Shown: piece by piece, positions 1 through 9,295 of the stretch
Numbering within the stretch: the stretch's first letter is position 1
How the letters are laid out: every line of letters begins with the position of its first letter
Assembly: GCF_022662015.1 (NCBI RefSeq)
Contig: NZ_JAKMCM010000001.1
Span: 930,001-994,000 of the forward strand
From: Aestuariivivens sediminicola
GTDB taxonomy: Bacteria; Bacteroidota; Bacteroidia; Flavobacteriales; Flavobacteriaceae
Direction of reading: 5' to 3'
DNA length: 64,000 nt
Translations under genes and position numbers: made by a program
The notes under the pieces: model-generated
Database searches by the model: none
The model's input: the letters and a program-made list of their open reading frames with translations, nothing else
Told to the model about the DNA's origin: nothing

Positions 1-1
1 T

Positions 2-373
2 CTTGATCATCTTTCACAAATCACGGATGAAACTTTAGAAATGCGGCAGACACATATTCCTTATGCAGAGGCCATAATAGAAGAAGTGAATGCAGAATTT
101 AACAACTGGTTGGAAACTCGAAAATTTGCACCTACAATTAGAGCATTGAAGCACAAATTAAGTGATTTTGCTGCTTCAGAGTTAGAAATGCAGCGCAAAA
201 AATTAACCGATTTCAATGAAGCTCAAGCCGAGCTAATTAGCAATAACATCATTCAAAAAATAACCAACCACTTTGCACACCATTTAAAAGATGATGGTGT
301 TTCTACCGACGAAAGTCTAGAACTTATTAAAAAAGTGTTTCAGTTGGAAGAACTTTCAATAACCAATGTCTAA
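2..373 (+). CDS. hemA: Glutamyl-tRNA reductase, C-terminal part (5' end outside window)
   Basis: The reading frame is open from base 2, so the gene begins before the window. The visible 123 residues begin LDHLSQITDETLEMRQ and match the helical C-terminal dimerisation domain of HemA, which makes glutamate-1-semialdehyde from glutamyl-tRNA in the first committed step of the C5 haem route. The NADPH and catalytic domains lie upstream. It overlaps the next gene by 8 nt, so the two are probably translationally coupled. The assignment rests on the characteristic C-terminal sequence and on the following hem genes. Confidence 0.88.
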   Translation, partial: LDHLSQITDETLEMRQTHIPYAEAIIEEVNAEFNNWLETRKFAPTIRALKHKLSDFAASELEMQRKKLTDFNEAQAELISNNIIQKITNHFAHHLKDDGVSTDESLELIKKVFQLEELSITNV

Positions 374-1943
374 ATCCATAAGAATTGGTACGCGCGATAG
401 TGAATTGGCATTATGGCAGGCCAAAACTGTACAACAACAACTGGAACACCTGGGGTATAAAACGGAATTAGTTCCTGTTAAATCCACAGGAGATAACGTT
501 CTTGATAAACCCCTTTACGAATTAGGAATTACGGGAATCTTCACACGCACTTTGGATATCGCCATGTTGAACCATGACATCGATATTGCAGTTCATTCAT
601 TAAAAGATGTTCCAACTGTTTTGCCTAAGGGCATCGTTCAAGCGGCCGTATTAAAACGAGGCAATGTAAAAGATATATTGGTTTTTAAAACTAACGAAGA
701 GTTTTTGTCCGCTCAAAATGCCGTTATTGCTACCGGAAGCCTTCGTCGAAAAGCACAATGGTTAAACCGTTACCCAAAGCACACCGTCGAAAATTTAAGA
801 GGTAATGTTAATTCCAGACTTAAAAAACTGGAGGACAACTCGCATTGGAATGCGGCAATTTTTGCGGCCGCAGGATTAGGCAGGATAGGTATCAGACCTG
901 AACAATCTGTCAATCTCGATTGGATGATCCCCGCACCCGCTCAAGGAGCTATAATGATCACTGCCCTAGAACAAGATAGTTTTGTTCGTGAGGCCTGTGC
1001 AGCATTGAACCATGAAGAGTCCGAAATATGTACCACTATCGAACGCCAATTTTTAAATAAACTTGAAGGTGGATGCACAGCACCAATTGGTGCCCTGGCT
1101 GAAATAAAAAATAACGAGGTATGGTTTAAGGGTATACTGTTGAATAATGATGGATCAAAAAAAATAGAAGTTTCAAAAGTTGAAAAACTCGGGAAACACC
1201 AGAATATAGCCGACTTCTGCGCCAACTATATTATTGAAAGAGGGGGTAAACGCCTGATGGATAACATCAAACGTTCAGACAAAAAAGCCAATGTCTATTC
1301 GACAAAATCACTGACGGAGGACCAACGCTTTTTGCTCAATAAAAATGTGACGGTAGAAAATAGCGATTTTATAAAAATTAGCTTAAATCGCATTCTCCCT
1401 CATCTTCTAAAAAATAAAATACAAAATGTTATTATAACAAGTAAAAACGCGGTTGAAGCCCTAACTACCAATTATTCAGCAAATAAATTACAATTCACAA
1501 ACATATACTGTGTTGGACGAAGGACAAAGCGATTAATTGAAAGCAAGATTGGAAAAGTAACACACGTTGAAAAGAACGCTAAAAAATTAGCTGAATATCT
1601 TGTAGAATTTATGAATGGTGATGAGGTTACTTACTTTTGTGGAAATTTAAGGTTAGATGATTTACCGCATATTTTGAATAAAAACGGAATCAAACTTCAT
1701 GAAGTAGAGGCCTATCAAACCAAATTTGATGGTCTTAAGGTTCCGGACTCGGTAGAAAGCGTTATGTTTTACAGTCCATCAACCGTTGAAAGTTTTGTGC
1801 GCGAAAACCATAAAGAAGTCATTGCTTTTTGCATTGGGGAAACAACGGCGAAAGAAGCTCAGAAACACTTTGCTGATGTCAGGGTTGCCAAAGTCCCTAC
1901 TGTGGAAAGTGTAATAGAGTTAGTAAACGAACATTATATTTAA
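366..1943 (+). CDS. hemC: Fused hydroxymethylbilane synthase / uroporphyrinogen-III synthase
   Basis: The 525-residue product is about 200 residues longer than HemC alone. Residues 1 to about 300 are HemC: HSLKDVPT at 77-84 holds the catalytic Asp81, and GGCTAPIGA holds Cys237, which binds the dipyrromethane cofactor. From about residue 305 to the end the sequence resembles HemD, with alternating short beta-strand and helix segments such as NVIITSKNAVEAL and VMFYSPSTVESF. One polypeptide would therefore polymerise four porphobilinogens and then cyclise the linear tetrapyrrole with D-ring inversion. HemD is poorly conserved, so that half is less certain than HemC. No separate hemD is visible nearby, which supports the fusion. 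Confidence 0.9.
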   Translation: MSKSIRIGTRDSELALWQAKTVQQQLEHLGYKTELVPVKSTGDNVLDKPLYELGITGIFTRTLDIAMLNHDIDIAVHSLKDVPTVLPKGIVQAAVLKRGNVKDILVFKTNEEFLSAQNAVIATGSLRRKAQWLNRYPKHTVENLRGNVNSRLKKLEDNSHWNAAIFAAAGLGRIGIRPEQSVNLDWMIPAPAQGAIMITALEQDSFVREACAALNHEESEICTTIERQFLNKLEGGCTAPIGALAEIKNNEVWFKGILLNNDGSKKIEVSKVEKLGKHQNIADFCANYIIERGGKRLMDNIKRSDKKANVYSTKSLTEDQRFLLNKNVTVENSDFIKISLNRILPHLLKNKIQNVIITSKNAVEALTTNYSANKLQFTNIYCVGRRTKRLIESKIGKVTHVEKNAKKLAEYLVEFMNGDEVTYFCGNLRLDDLPHILNKNGIKLHEVEAYQTKFDGLKVPDSVESVMFYSPSTVESFVRENHKEVIAFCIGETTAKEAQKHFADVRVAKVPTVESVIELVNEHYI

Positions 1944-1994
1944 TTTAAACCAGACCTTTTGGAGTATTGAGAACTTTAATGGTCTTTAAAAACT

Positions 1995-3020
1995 ATGATA
2001 AAAAACGATTTATTTTTAAGGGCTTTAAAAGGCGAGACTGTAAATCGTCCTCCGGTCTGGATGATGCGCCAGGCAGGTCGATATTTACCTGAATTTATGG
2101 CCATTCGTGAAAAGTATGATTTCTTTACACGTTGTCGCACACCGGAGCTGGCCAGTGAAATAACAGTTCAACCGATTCGCCGCTATGGTATGGATGCAGC
2201 CATTTTATTCAGTGATATTTTGGTTATTCCACAAGCCATGAATATCGAAGTACAAATGAAACCTAATTTTGGTCCTTACTTACCAAATCCAGTTCGTACT
2301 TCTGATGATGTAGAGCGTGTTTGTATTCCAGATGTAACTGTTGAACTGGATTATGTTTACAAAGCCATTGAAGCCACCAAGGAATTGCTTAATAATGATA
2401 TTCCCCTTATTGGTTTTGCTGGTTCGCCTTGGACCATTTTATGCTATTGTGTGCAAGGTCAGGGCAGTAAAACATTTGATAAGGCTAAAGCATTTTGCTT
2501 TACGAATCCAATAGCAGCTCATACGTTACTCCAGAAAATTACAGATACTACCATAGCGTACCTTAAAGAAAAGGTAAAAGCAGGATGCAATGCTCTTCAG
2601 ATTTTCGACTCTTGGGGAGGTATGTTAAGTCCAACAGATTATCAAGAGTTTTCTTGGAGGTACATTAATCAAATTATAGAAGCCCTTAAAGACGATGCCC
2701 CTGTTATTGCTTTTGGAAAGGGCTGTTGGTTTGCCTTACATACAATGGCACAATCTAATGCCTCAGCATTGGGTATCGATTGGACTTGTTCAGCGAGAAA
2801 CGCACGCTACTTGACCGGTGGCAACATGACTTTACAGGGCAATTTCGATCCAGCACGTTTGCTATCTCCTCCCATGGAAATAAAGAAAATGGTAACTCAA
2901 ATGATCAATGAATTCGGCAAAGATAAGTATATCGTAAATTTAGGTCATGGTATTTTGCCCAACGTCCCTCTCGATAATGCAAAGGCTTTTATCGATGCCG
3001 TAAAAGAATATAATGCTTAA
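1995..3020 (+). CDS. hemE: Uroporphyrinogen decarboxylase
   Basis: The 341-residue protein has the usual length of HemE, which removes four acetate carboxyls from uroporphyrinogen III to give coproporphyrinogen III in the cytoplasm. The diagnostic N-terminal motif [17 protein letters not shown] lies at about residues 18-34, with the substrate-binding arginines. [15 protein letters not shown] and [11 protein letters not shown] are also typical. It follows hemCD after 51 nt and overlaps the EI24 gene by 8 nt, consistent with one transcript. The ATG at 1995 gives the standard N-terminus. Confidence 0.96.
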   Translation: MIKNDLFLRALKGETVNRPPVWMMRQAGRYLPEFMAIREKYDFFTRCRTPELASEITVQPIRRYGMDAAILFSDILVIPQAMNIEVQMKPNFGPYLPNPVRTSDDVERVCIPDVTVELDYVYKAIEATKELLNNDIPLIGFAGSPWTILCYCVQGQGSKTFDKAKAFCFTNPIAAHTLLQKITDTTIAYLKEKVKAGCNALQIFDSWGGMLSPTDYQEFSWRYINQIIEALKDDAPVIAFGKGCWFALHTMAQSNASALGIDWTCSARNARYLTGGNMTLQGNFDPARLLSPPMEIKKMVTQMINEFGKDKYIVNLGHGILPNVPLDNAKAFIDAVKEYNA

Positions 3021-3768
3021 AAATATAATAAGAGGTATAAAAGGGTATTTTGGTGCGTTTGGTTTGATTTCAAAATTGAAACTCTGGAAATACTTTGCTA
3101 TCCCAATGCTCATTAGCTTTGCAACGGCTGTGGCTATTTTTGCAGTTGCCTATGGTTGGTCCGATAATTTTGGAAGCTTCATTTCAAAAGCATGGGTTTG
3201 GGAGTGGGGAAAGGAAACTTTTACCACCATCAGCAGTATTGTCGGAGGGATAATAATAGTAGTTATTGGCCTTATCCTGTTTAAACATATCATAATGGCT
3301 TTATCTGCTCCTTTTATGAGTCCAGTATCCGAAAAAATTGAAACGCATTTCACGGGTAATCCTCCTCTTTATTTAAGAAACACCTCATTTACTCAGCAAC
3401 TTTGGCGGGGCATAAGAATTAATGGTAGAAACTTAATCATGGAATTGCTTTTAACCATTCCTGTATTATTATTAAAACTTATTCCATTAGTGAATATCTT
3501 TTCAACATTTTTATTATTCCTAATCCAAGCCTATTATGCCGGGTTTGGCAACATGGATTATACTTTGGAACGCCATTTTAAATTCGGTGAAAGCCTTCGA
3601 TTTGTGAAAAATCATAAGGGATTAGCTATTGGAAATGGGATTGTATTTTTGCTCATTTTATTAGTCCCAATTATTGGTGTCATTTTAGTCTTACCTCTTT
3701 CTGTTACCGCAGCATCGAAAAATACAGTTGAAGTATTAAATCTTAAGATACAGGAACATGAGGTTTAA
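3013..3768 (+). CDS. EI24-domain integral membrane protein
   Basis: The 251-residue hydrophobic protein has membrane segments at roughly residues 26-48, 73-100, 139-175 (a long or double segment) and 207-236. Its pattern fits the EI24/CysZ-like family of bacterial inner-membrane proteins. No substrate can be read from the sequence. CysZ of enterobacteria is a sulfate channel, but no sulfate-assimilation genes are near. It overlaps hemE upstream by 8 nt and the acetyltransferase downstream by 11 nt, so it is locked into the haem cluster. A role in tetrapyrrole or metal handling is possible but unproven. Confidence 0.75.
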   Translation: MLKNIIRGIKGYFGAFGLISKLKLWKYFAIPMLISFATAVAIFAVAYGWSDNFGSFISKAWVWEWGKETFTTISSIVGGIIIVVIGLILFKHIIMALSAPFMSPVSEKIETHFTGNPPLYLRNTSFTQQLWRGIRINGRNLIMELLLTIPVLLLKLIPLVNIFSTFLLFLIQAYYAGFGNMDYTLERHFKFGESLRFVKNHKGLAIGNGIVFLLILLVPIIGVILVLPLSVTAASKNTVEVLNLKIQEHEV

Positions 3769-4303
3769 GCTCGACACCTGTTATATAGAGCCTATTCAAT
3801 CTGGTGATGCAGTGAATATCTTTAATTTTGCAATCTCGAATGCGCAAAGACTCAAAAGATACTTCCCTGTAACGCTGAAAGAAAATCGAACACTCGAATT
3901 ATCCAAGATCTTTGTAATTCGAAAAGTAAAGGAGTTTCAATCAAAAGAAGAATTTTTATATACGCTTAAAGAAAATGGCTCCTCTCGTTTAATAGGTTTA
4001 TTATACTTAAAATCTCTGGATTGGATTAAAAAACATGGGGAATTAGCTTATTGTATAGACCAGCCTTTTGAAGGCAAAGGAATCACCACAAATGCAGTAA
4101 AAAGTATTTCCGAGCATGCCTTTAATGAATTAGGTTTGAAAACGATAAAAATTATTGTCCATATTTCGAATTTAGCGAGTATTATGGTTGCTAAAAAGTG
4201 TAATTTTACTTGGATTAAAACATTAAAGAACGAGCACACACCACCCGGAGAACGTGCTTTGGATATGGAATTATATGAATTGTATAATGCGATTGAGCCA
4301 TGA
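3758..4303 (+). CDS. GNAT family N-acetyltransferase (RimJ/RimL type)
   Basis: The 181-residue protein has the RimJ/RimL-like GNAT layout: a variable N-terminal half, then LGLKTIKIIVHISNLASIMVAKKCNF near residues 128-150, the strand and helix that bind acetyl-CoA and shape the active site. LAYCIDQPFEGKGITTNAV corresponds to the pyrophosphate-binding loop (Q/RxxGxG/A-like). Known members acetylate protein N-termini, amines or antibiotics; the substrate here cannot be told. It overlaps the EI24 gene by 11 nt and hemF by 4 nt (ATGA), which implies co-translation in the haem operon. Confidence 0.85.
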   Translation: MRFKLDTCYIEPIQSGDAVNIFNFAISNAQRLKRYFPVTLKENRTLELSKIFVIRKVKEFQSKEEFLYTLKENGSSRLIGLLYLKSLDWIKKHGELAYCIDQPFEGKGITTNAVKSISEHAFNELGLKTIKIIVHISNLASIMVAKKCNFTWIKTLKNEHTPPGERALDMELYELYNAIEP

Positions 4304-5205
4304 TTAAAGAAAAATTTTATAGTTACATACAAGAACTTCAGAACAGCATTACCTCAAAACTGGAAAACATTGACGGCGAGGCCAAATTTCATGAAGATAT
4401 CTGGAAGCGCAGTGAAGGTGGAGGCGGAAGAACTCGTGTTATCCAAAATGGGAAGGTATTCGAAAAAGGAGGCGTTAATATATCCGCTGTACATGGTAAA
4501 CTACCCAAGTCCATGCAAAGCTATTTTAAGGTAGGTGATGTGGATTTTTTTGCCTGCGGCCTCAGTTTGGTCATTCATCCGAAAAACCCTATGGTTCCAA
4601 CAGTACATGCCAACTGGCGCTATTTTGAGATGTACAGCAATACAGGAGAAATAGTCGACCAATGGTTCGGAGGAGGTCAAGACCTAACGCCTTATTATTT
4701 ATTTGAAGAAGATGCGATGCATTTTCACGCTGTATGCAAATCAGCGTGTGACATGTATAATAACGAATTTTACCCCCTGTATAAAGCACGATGTGACGAA
4801 TACTTTTATAATTCCCATCGCAGTGAAGCCCGAGGCATAGGAGGATTGTTTTTCGATTACTGTAAGGCTAATGATGATATGTCAATGGAGGATTGGTATA
4901 ACTTTGTAACTCAAGTTGGTGATAGTTTTCTGGACGCTTATGTTCCAATTGTTGAAAAACGTATGGATTTACCCTATAATGACGCGAATCGGGATTGGCA
5001 AGAAATTCGACGTGGACGTTATGTCGAATTTAATTTAGTTCACGATAAAGGTACGCTGTTCGGATTAAAAACCAATGGTCGTATTGAAAGTATATTAATG
5101 AGCCTGCCACCTCGTGTGCAATGGGTTTATGACCATCATCCCGAACAGGGAAGTGAAGAGGAAAAATTGATTCAAATTTTAAAACACCCTAAAGCCTGGG
5201 TGTAA
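4300..5205 (+). CDS. hemF: Oxygen-dependent coproporphyrinogen-III oxidase
   Basis: The 301-residue protein matches aerobic HemF, which decarboxylates coproporphyrinogen III to protoporphyrinogen IX using O2. Conserved blocks are the glycine-rich GGGGRTRVIQNGKVFEKGG near residue 41, FGGGQDLTPYY near 123-133, and RRGRYVEFNLVHDKGTLFGL near 237-257. It is the oxygen-requiring enzyme, not the radical-SAM HemN type, which suggests an aerobic lifestyle. It starts at an ATGA overlap with the GNAT gene. Confidence 0.97.
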   Translation: MIKEKFYSYIQELQNSITSKLENIDGEAKFHEDIWKRSEGGGGRTRVIQNGKVFEKGGVNISAVHGKLPKSMQSYFKVGDVDFFACGLSLVIHPKNPMVPTVHANWRYFEMYSNTGEIVDQWFGGGQDLTPYYLFEEDAMHFHAVCKSACDMYNNEFYPLYKARCDEYFYNSHRSEARGIGGLFFDYCKANDDMSMEDWYNFVTQVGDSFLDAYVPIVEKRMDLPYNDANRDWQEIRRGRYVEFNLVHDKGTLFGLKTNGRIESILMSLPPRVQWVYDHHPEQGSEEEKLIQILKHPKAWV

Positions 5206-5294
5206 CTTAATTATTCTAACTTCAGCTAAAAATCTTAACTGTTTTTAAGGAAGGTGCTTCAGCTGATTCAGATAAACAACAAAATAAATTATTT

Positions 5295-6287
5295 ATGTAT
5301 CCATTAAGAAGAAATAGACGACTCAGAAATAATGAAGTCATTCGCAATCTGGTTCAAGAAAACACAGTTACGCCTAACGATTTTTTGGTGCCTCTTTTCG
5401 TTGTGGAAGGTAAAGGGATAAAAGAAGAAATTACCTCAATGCCTGGTTATTATCGCTATAGTTTAGATGTACTTGACAAGGAGGTTAGAGCGCTTTGGAA
5501 TCTGGGCCTAAGATCCGTTCTAGTTTTTGTGAAAGTTTCTGATAGTTTAAAAGATAACAAGGGAACTGAAGCATTGAATCCAAATGGCCTTATGCAGCGT
5601 TCTATAAAAACCATTAAAACAGCATGCCCGGACATGTTGGTAATGACCGATGTGGCTTTAGATCCCTTCTCTGTTTACGGTCATGATGGTATCGTTAAGG
5701 ATGGCCAAATACTAAATGATGAAACCAATAAAGTCTTAGCGGAAATGAGTATTTCACATGCCCAAGCAGGTGCCAATTTTGTAGCACCCAGCGACATGAT
5801 GGACGGTCGTATTTTGAGGATCCGCGAAGCACTAGATAGTCTGGGGTTTGTAAATACAGGAATAATGAGCTACTCTGCTAAATATGCTTCGTCATATTAC
5901 GGTCCGTTTCGTGATGCTCTGGATTCAGCTCCTGTGGATTTAATAGATGTTCCAAAAGACAAAAAAACCTACCAAATGGATCCGGCAAATAGAATAGAGG
6001 CGCTTCGAGAAACTGAAATGGATATTGCGGAAGGGGCAGACATTGTCATGGTCAAGCCAGGTCTATGTTATCTGGATATTGTTCGAGAAATTAAAAATAA
6101 TGTCAGGGTCCCAATAGCTGTTTATCAGGTTTCCGGTGAATATGCCATGTTAAAAGCTGCCGTCGAAAAGGGATGGCTAGATCATGATGCTGTCATGATG
6201 GAACAAATCATTGCTATTAAACGTGCCGGCGCTGATATCATAGCGTCGTACTTTGCGAAAGATGTCGTTCGACTTTTAAACGGATAA
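5295..6287 (+). CDS. hemB: Delta-aminolevulinic acid dehydratase (porphobilinogen synthase)
   Basis: The 330-residue protein condenses two 5-aminolevulinate molecules into porphobilinogen. The two Schiff-base lysines are Lys196 (MSYSAKYASS) and Lys254 (IVMVKPGLC). The metal-site segment reads TDVALDPFSVYGHDG (about 118-132). The three cysteines of zinc-type enzymes are absent and Asp/Ala stand in their place, so this should be the zinc-independent, Mg/K-type enzyme. The gene follows hemF after 89 nt. Out-of-pathway gene order is common in Bacteroidota haem clusters. Confidence 0.97.
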   Translation: MYPLRRNRRLRNNEVIRNLVQENTVTPNDFLVPLFVVEGKGIKEEITSMPGYYRYSLDVLDKEVRALWNLGLRSVLVFVKVSDSLKDNKGTEALNPNGLMQRSIKTIKTACPDMLVMTDVALDPFSVYGHDGIVKDGQILNDETNKVLAEMSISHAQAGANFVAPSDMMDGRILRIREALDSLGFVNTGIMSYSAKYASSYYGPFRDALDSAPVDLIDVPKDKKTYQMDPANRIEALRETEMDIAEGADIVMVKPGLCYLDIVREIKNNVRVPIAVYQVSGEYAMLKAAVEKGWLDHDAVMMEQIIAIKRAGADIIASYFAKDVVRLLNG

Positions 6288-6336
6288 CCCTTTTTAAACA
6301 ATTTCTAGAGCACTTTAGGTAGTTTATACTGCACGG

Positions 6337-6801
6337 ATGAAATTTTATAATTTTAAAGACTTGTCTGAATCTCAAAGAGAGGAGCTACTCATGCTTTGGA
6401 ATACTGTTTATCCGGAACGTTTAAATTACGATACGCTCATTGATTTTGATACATATCTGACCCATTTAAAAAAGGTGTCACATCTTTTGGTTTTAGATGA
6501 AAATAAAAAAATCAGAGGGTGGTATTTTGATTTTATTCGTGATGGTGAAAAATGGTTTGCCATTCTTTTAGACCCGGAAATTCAGGGCATGGGATTGGGG
6601 ACAAAAATGCTGAGCCTGGCTAAAGAAAAGGAAGTTGAATTAAATGGCTGGGTAATAGATCATAATAATCATAAAAAGAAAAACGGTGAAATGTATAGAT
6701 CGCCTTTGAATTTTTACCTGAAAAATGGATTTGAAGTGCTGTCAAATGTCAGATTGGAACTTAAAAACATATCTGCAGTTAAAATAGTTTGGAAAAAATA
6801 G
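6337..6801 (+). CDS. GNAT family N-acetyltransferase
   Basis: The 154-residue protein shows the GNAT core. FAILLDPEIQGMGLGTKMLSLA near residues 70-90 contains the Q-x-x-G-x-G acetyl-CoA loop, and YRSPLNFYLKNGFEVL near 127-142 is the C-terminal helix and strand. The substrate is unknown. It stands 49 nt after hemB and could be co-transcribed, but it is not related in sequence to the GNAT gene at 3758. Confidence 0.83.
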   Translation: MKFYNFKDLSESQREELLMLWNTVYPERLNYDTLIDFDTYLTHLKKVSHLLVLDENKKIRGWYFDFIRDGEKWFAILLDPEIQGMGLGTKMLSLAKEKEVELNGWVIDHNNHKKKNGEMYRSPLNFYLKNGFEVLSNVRLELKNISAVKIVWKK

Positions 6802-6886
6802 GGATTCCAATAATTAAACTTTCAAACGGTCTGGGGTCTATTTTAATTTTTCATTTTGTATTTTTCAGATTATTATTTTTAAACCC

Positions 6887-8182
6887 ATGCGAATCCTGAT
6901 TCTATTTTTCTTAGTAAGCAATAGTGTTGTAAATGCTCAATTACAATATGCTTCGCTCGCTTCGGTAGGTTTGGATTCTGTATATGTTCAGAATAAAGTA
7001 GATTCTATAATGTATCGAGGGATTCAGGAGCAGGCTTTTCCGGGAGCTCAATTATTAGTAGCTAAACAAGGAAACATTGTATTCCATCAGACCTATGGAT
7101 TTCATACCTACGACAGTATCAGGAAAGTACAATTAGACGATATTTATGATTTGGCCTCAGTTACTAAAATTACCGGGCCATTACCTGCTTTAATGAAACT
7201 CTATGAGGACGGTGTTATCGATCTGGATAAACCTTTTAGTAGTTATTGGAAATCCTGGAAACATAGAAAAGATAAAAAAAATATCACCCTGCGAGAATTA
7301 CTGGCTCACCATGCCGGTATGGCATCCTATATTGTTTTTTTAAACAAAGTCCTTAGAAAAGGAGAACCAAAACGACGATTTGTTCGAGCCAAACCAAACA
7401 AGCGATTTTCCAATCAGGCCTATGCCAATATTTTTGTAAAGGATAGATTCAATCACAAGGTGTTTAGAACCATTAAGCGTTCTAAAGTAAGTAAAAACAA
7501 AACGTATTTGTATTCCGGATTAGCATCTCTGATTTATCCGCAGCTTATAGAAGATGTCACGGGAGAGGATTATGTTAGTTATCTTCAGAGAAACTTTTAT
7601 AAACCATTGGGATGCAAAACACTTACTTATCTTCCTTCAAACCACTCGTTTAACAACATTATAGTTCCAACAGAATTTGATTCCATTTTCCGAAAAACAC
7701 TCACGCAGGGGTGGGTACACGATGAAAATGCCGCGCTGTTTGGAGGAGTATCTGGAAACGCCGGACTCTTTGCAACCGCCAATGATCTGGCAGTTTACAT
7801 GCAGATGTTGGTTCAGAAGGGCAGTTATGCCGGACAACAATTTTTTAAACCCTCGACTGTAGAAGAATTTACACGAATTCAATATCCGGATAACGACAAC
7901 CGTCGTGGTTTGGGGTTTGACAAACCCCTTATTGGAAACGACACGCTTCAGCTCAAAGAAGCATATCCTGCACCTGAAGTGAGCCCTGAAAGTTTTGGGC
8001 ATTCAGGTTTTACAGGTACTTTTGTTTGGGCTGACCCAATAAACGAACTCGTTTTTATTTTTTTATCAAACCGAGTCTATCCAAGTAGAAAACACAGGAA
8101 CATATACAAGCTTAACATTAGGTCAGCACTTCAGCAAGTATTTTACACTGTGAACAACCCTGCCGATTCTCAAAATAATTAG
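6887..8182 (+). CDS. Secreted serine hydrolase, beta-lactamase/AmpC-like fold
   Basis: The 431-residue precursor has a signal peptide (about residues 1-17, ending NAQ). It carries the three motifs of class C beta-lactamase-like hydrolases: S-x-x-K in DLASVTKITG (about 90-99), Y-S-G in KTYLYSGLA (about 204-212), and H-S-G in FGHSGFTGT near residue 367. LRELLAHHAGM is also typical. Members include esterases, DD-peptidases and beta-lactamases. In some Bacteroidota this domain follows a family 3 glycoside hydrolase in one protein; here it stands alone. The reaction is unassigned. Confidence 0.88.
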   Translation: MRILILFFLVSNSVVNAQLQYASLASVGLDSVYVQNKVDSIMYRGIQEQAFPGAQLLVAKQGNIVFHQTYGFHTYDSIRKVQLDDIYDLASVTKITGPLPALMKLYEDGVIDLDKPFSSYWKSWKHRKDKKNITLRELLAHHAGMASYIVFLNKVLRKGEPKRRFVRAKPNKRFSNQAYANIFVKDRFNHKVFRTIKRSKVSKNKTYLYSGLASLIYPQLIEDVTGEDYVSYLQRNFYKPLGCKTLTYLPSNHSFNNIIVPTEFDSIFRKTLTQGWVHDENAALFGGVSGNAGLFATANDLAVYMQMLVQKGSYAGQQFFKPSTVEEFTRIQYPDNDNRRGLGFDKPLIGNDTLQLKEAYPAPEVSPESFGHSGFTGTFVWADPINELVFIFLSNRVYPSRKHRNIYKLNIRSALQQVFYTVNNPADSQNN

Positions 8183-8206
8183 TATTTTAGACATTTCTTT
8201 TAAGCT

Positions 8207-9295
8207 ATGAGCGCATTAATCTTTTGGGCGACGATCTCAATTTTCTTTTCTTTTTTATGTTCTATTCTCGAGGCTGTTTTGCTTAGTGTAACCCCGACGT
8301 TTATAAATATCAAAAAACAGGAAGGCAAGGACTATGCTTCAAGGCTTGAATCCTTAAAAAAGGATGTTGACCAACCTTTAATTGCCATACTAACGCTCAA
8401 TACCATTGCACATACTTTAGGAGCCATGATGGTAGGTATTGAAGCGGAGAAGTTGCCTTACAAAGTAGAAGTTTTTGGAATAAACACAGTAGGTATTGTT
8501 TCAGCAATTATGACCTTTCTTATTTTGGTTGCATCAGAAATAATCCCTAAAACTATTGGAGCTACATACTGGAAAAGCTTAGCTAATTTCACATCAAAAG
8601 CATTAGCACTTTTAATTTTTCCATTAAAATGGACAGGTCTTCTCTGGCTGTTACAATTAACCACAAAGCTCATTGGAGGCAAGGGACATCACGGCAGTAT
8701 TCTGAGCCGTGAAAGCTTTATGGCTATGACAGATATGGCTCACGAAGAAGGGGTCTTTCAGGAAAATGAAAGTGTTATTATTAAAAACTTACTTAATTTT
8801 AAACAAGTTTTTGCCAAAGACGTAATGACGCCACGGACAGTTATGAAAACAGAAGATAGCAGTTCCACTGTAGAGGCTTTTTTCAACAAAAACCTAAACC
8901 TTCGGTTTTCCAGAATTCCCATTTACAAAGACCATACTGACAATATTATCGGATTGGTTTTAAAGGATGAAATATTTAAGGAAATGGCTCTGGATCATGG
9001 AGATAAAAAATTATCAGATCTTAAACGCAACATCATCGTAGTAAGTAGAAGCCTCCCAATTCCTACACTTTTCGAAAAATTAGTGGAAAGTCGAAACCAT
9101 ATGGCACTGGTCGTAGATGAATATGGGAGTGTTAATGGGCTGGTAACAATGGAAGATGTTATTGAAACCTTATTAGGCCTCGAAATAATGGACGAGAGTG
9201 ACAATGTTTCCGACCTACAACATTTGGCTAGAAAGAGTTGGGAAACCCGTGCTAAAAAATTAGGTATTATTATCGACGATAATGCTAAAGACTAA
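8207..9295 (+). CDS. CNNM/DUF21 membrane protein with CBS pair (CorC/HlyC-like family)
   Basis: Residues 1 to about 150 are a DUF21/CNNM membrane domain with several hydrophobic segments, including ISIFFSFLCSILEAVLLSV and the conserved SEIIPKTIGA. From about 200 a CBS pair follows, with KDVMTPRTVM and LVVDEYGSVNGLVTMEDVIETLLG. Such proteins are implicated in magnesium or cobalt transport; the older name hemolysin is misleading. The C-terminal CorC_HlyC domain of longer homologues is absent: the protein ends about 40 residues after the second CBS motif. It overlaps the next gene by 1 nt. Confidence 0.9.
   Translation: MSALIFWATISIFFSFLCSILEAVLLSVTPTFINIKKQEGKDYASRLESLKKDVDQPLIAILTLNTIAHTLGAMMVGIEAEKLPYKVEVFGINTVGIVSAIMTFLILVASEIIPKTIGATYWKSLANFTSKALALLIFPLKWTGLLWLLQLTTKLIGGKGHHGSILSRESFMAMTDMAHEEGVFQENESVIIKNLLNFKQVFAKDVMTPRTVMKTEDSSSTVEAFFNKNLNLRFSRIPIYKDHTDNIIGLVLKDEIFKEMALDHGDKKLSDLKRNIIVVSRSLPIPTLFEKLVESRNHMALVVDEYGSVNGLVTMEDVIETLLGLEIMDESDNVSDLQHLARKSWETRAKKLGIIIDDNAKD

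Noticed and set aside
941-1225. Long reverse-strand frame inside hemCD, and similar shadows in atpF, atpA and others
   Set aside because: Opposite-strand frames inside well-conserved genes with no protein-like features of their own.
8207-9295. CNNM protein as a haemolysin
   Set aside because: The old family name rests on weak data; the domain set points to a divalent-metal transport role.
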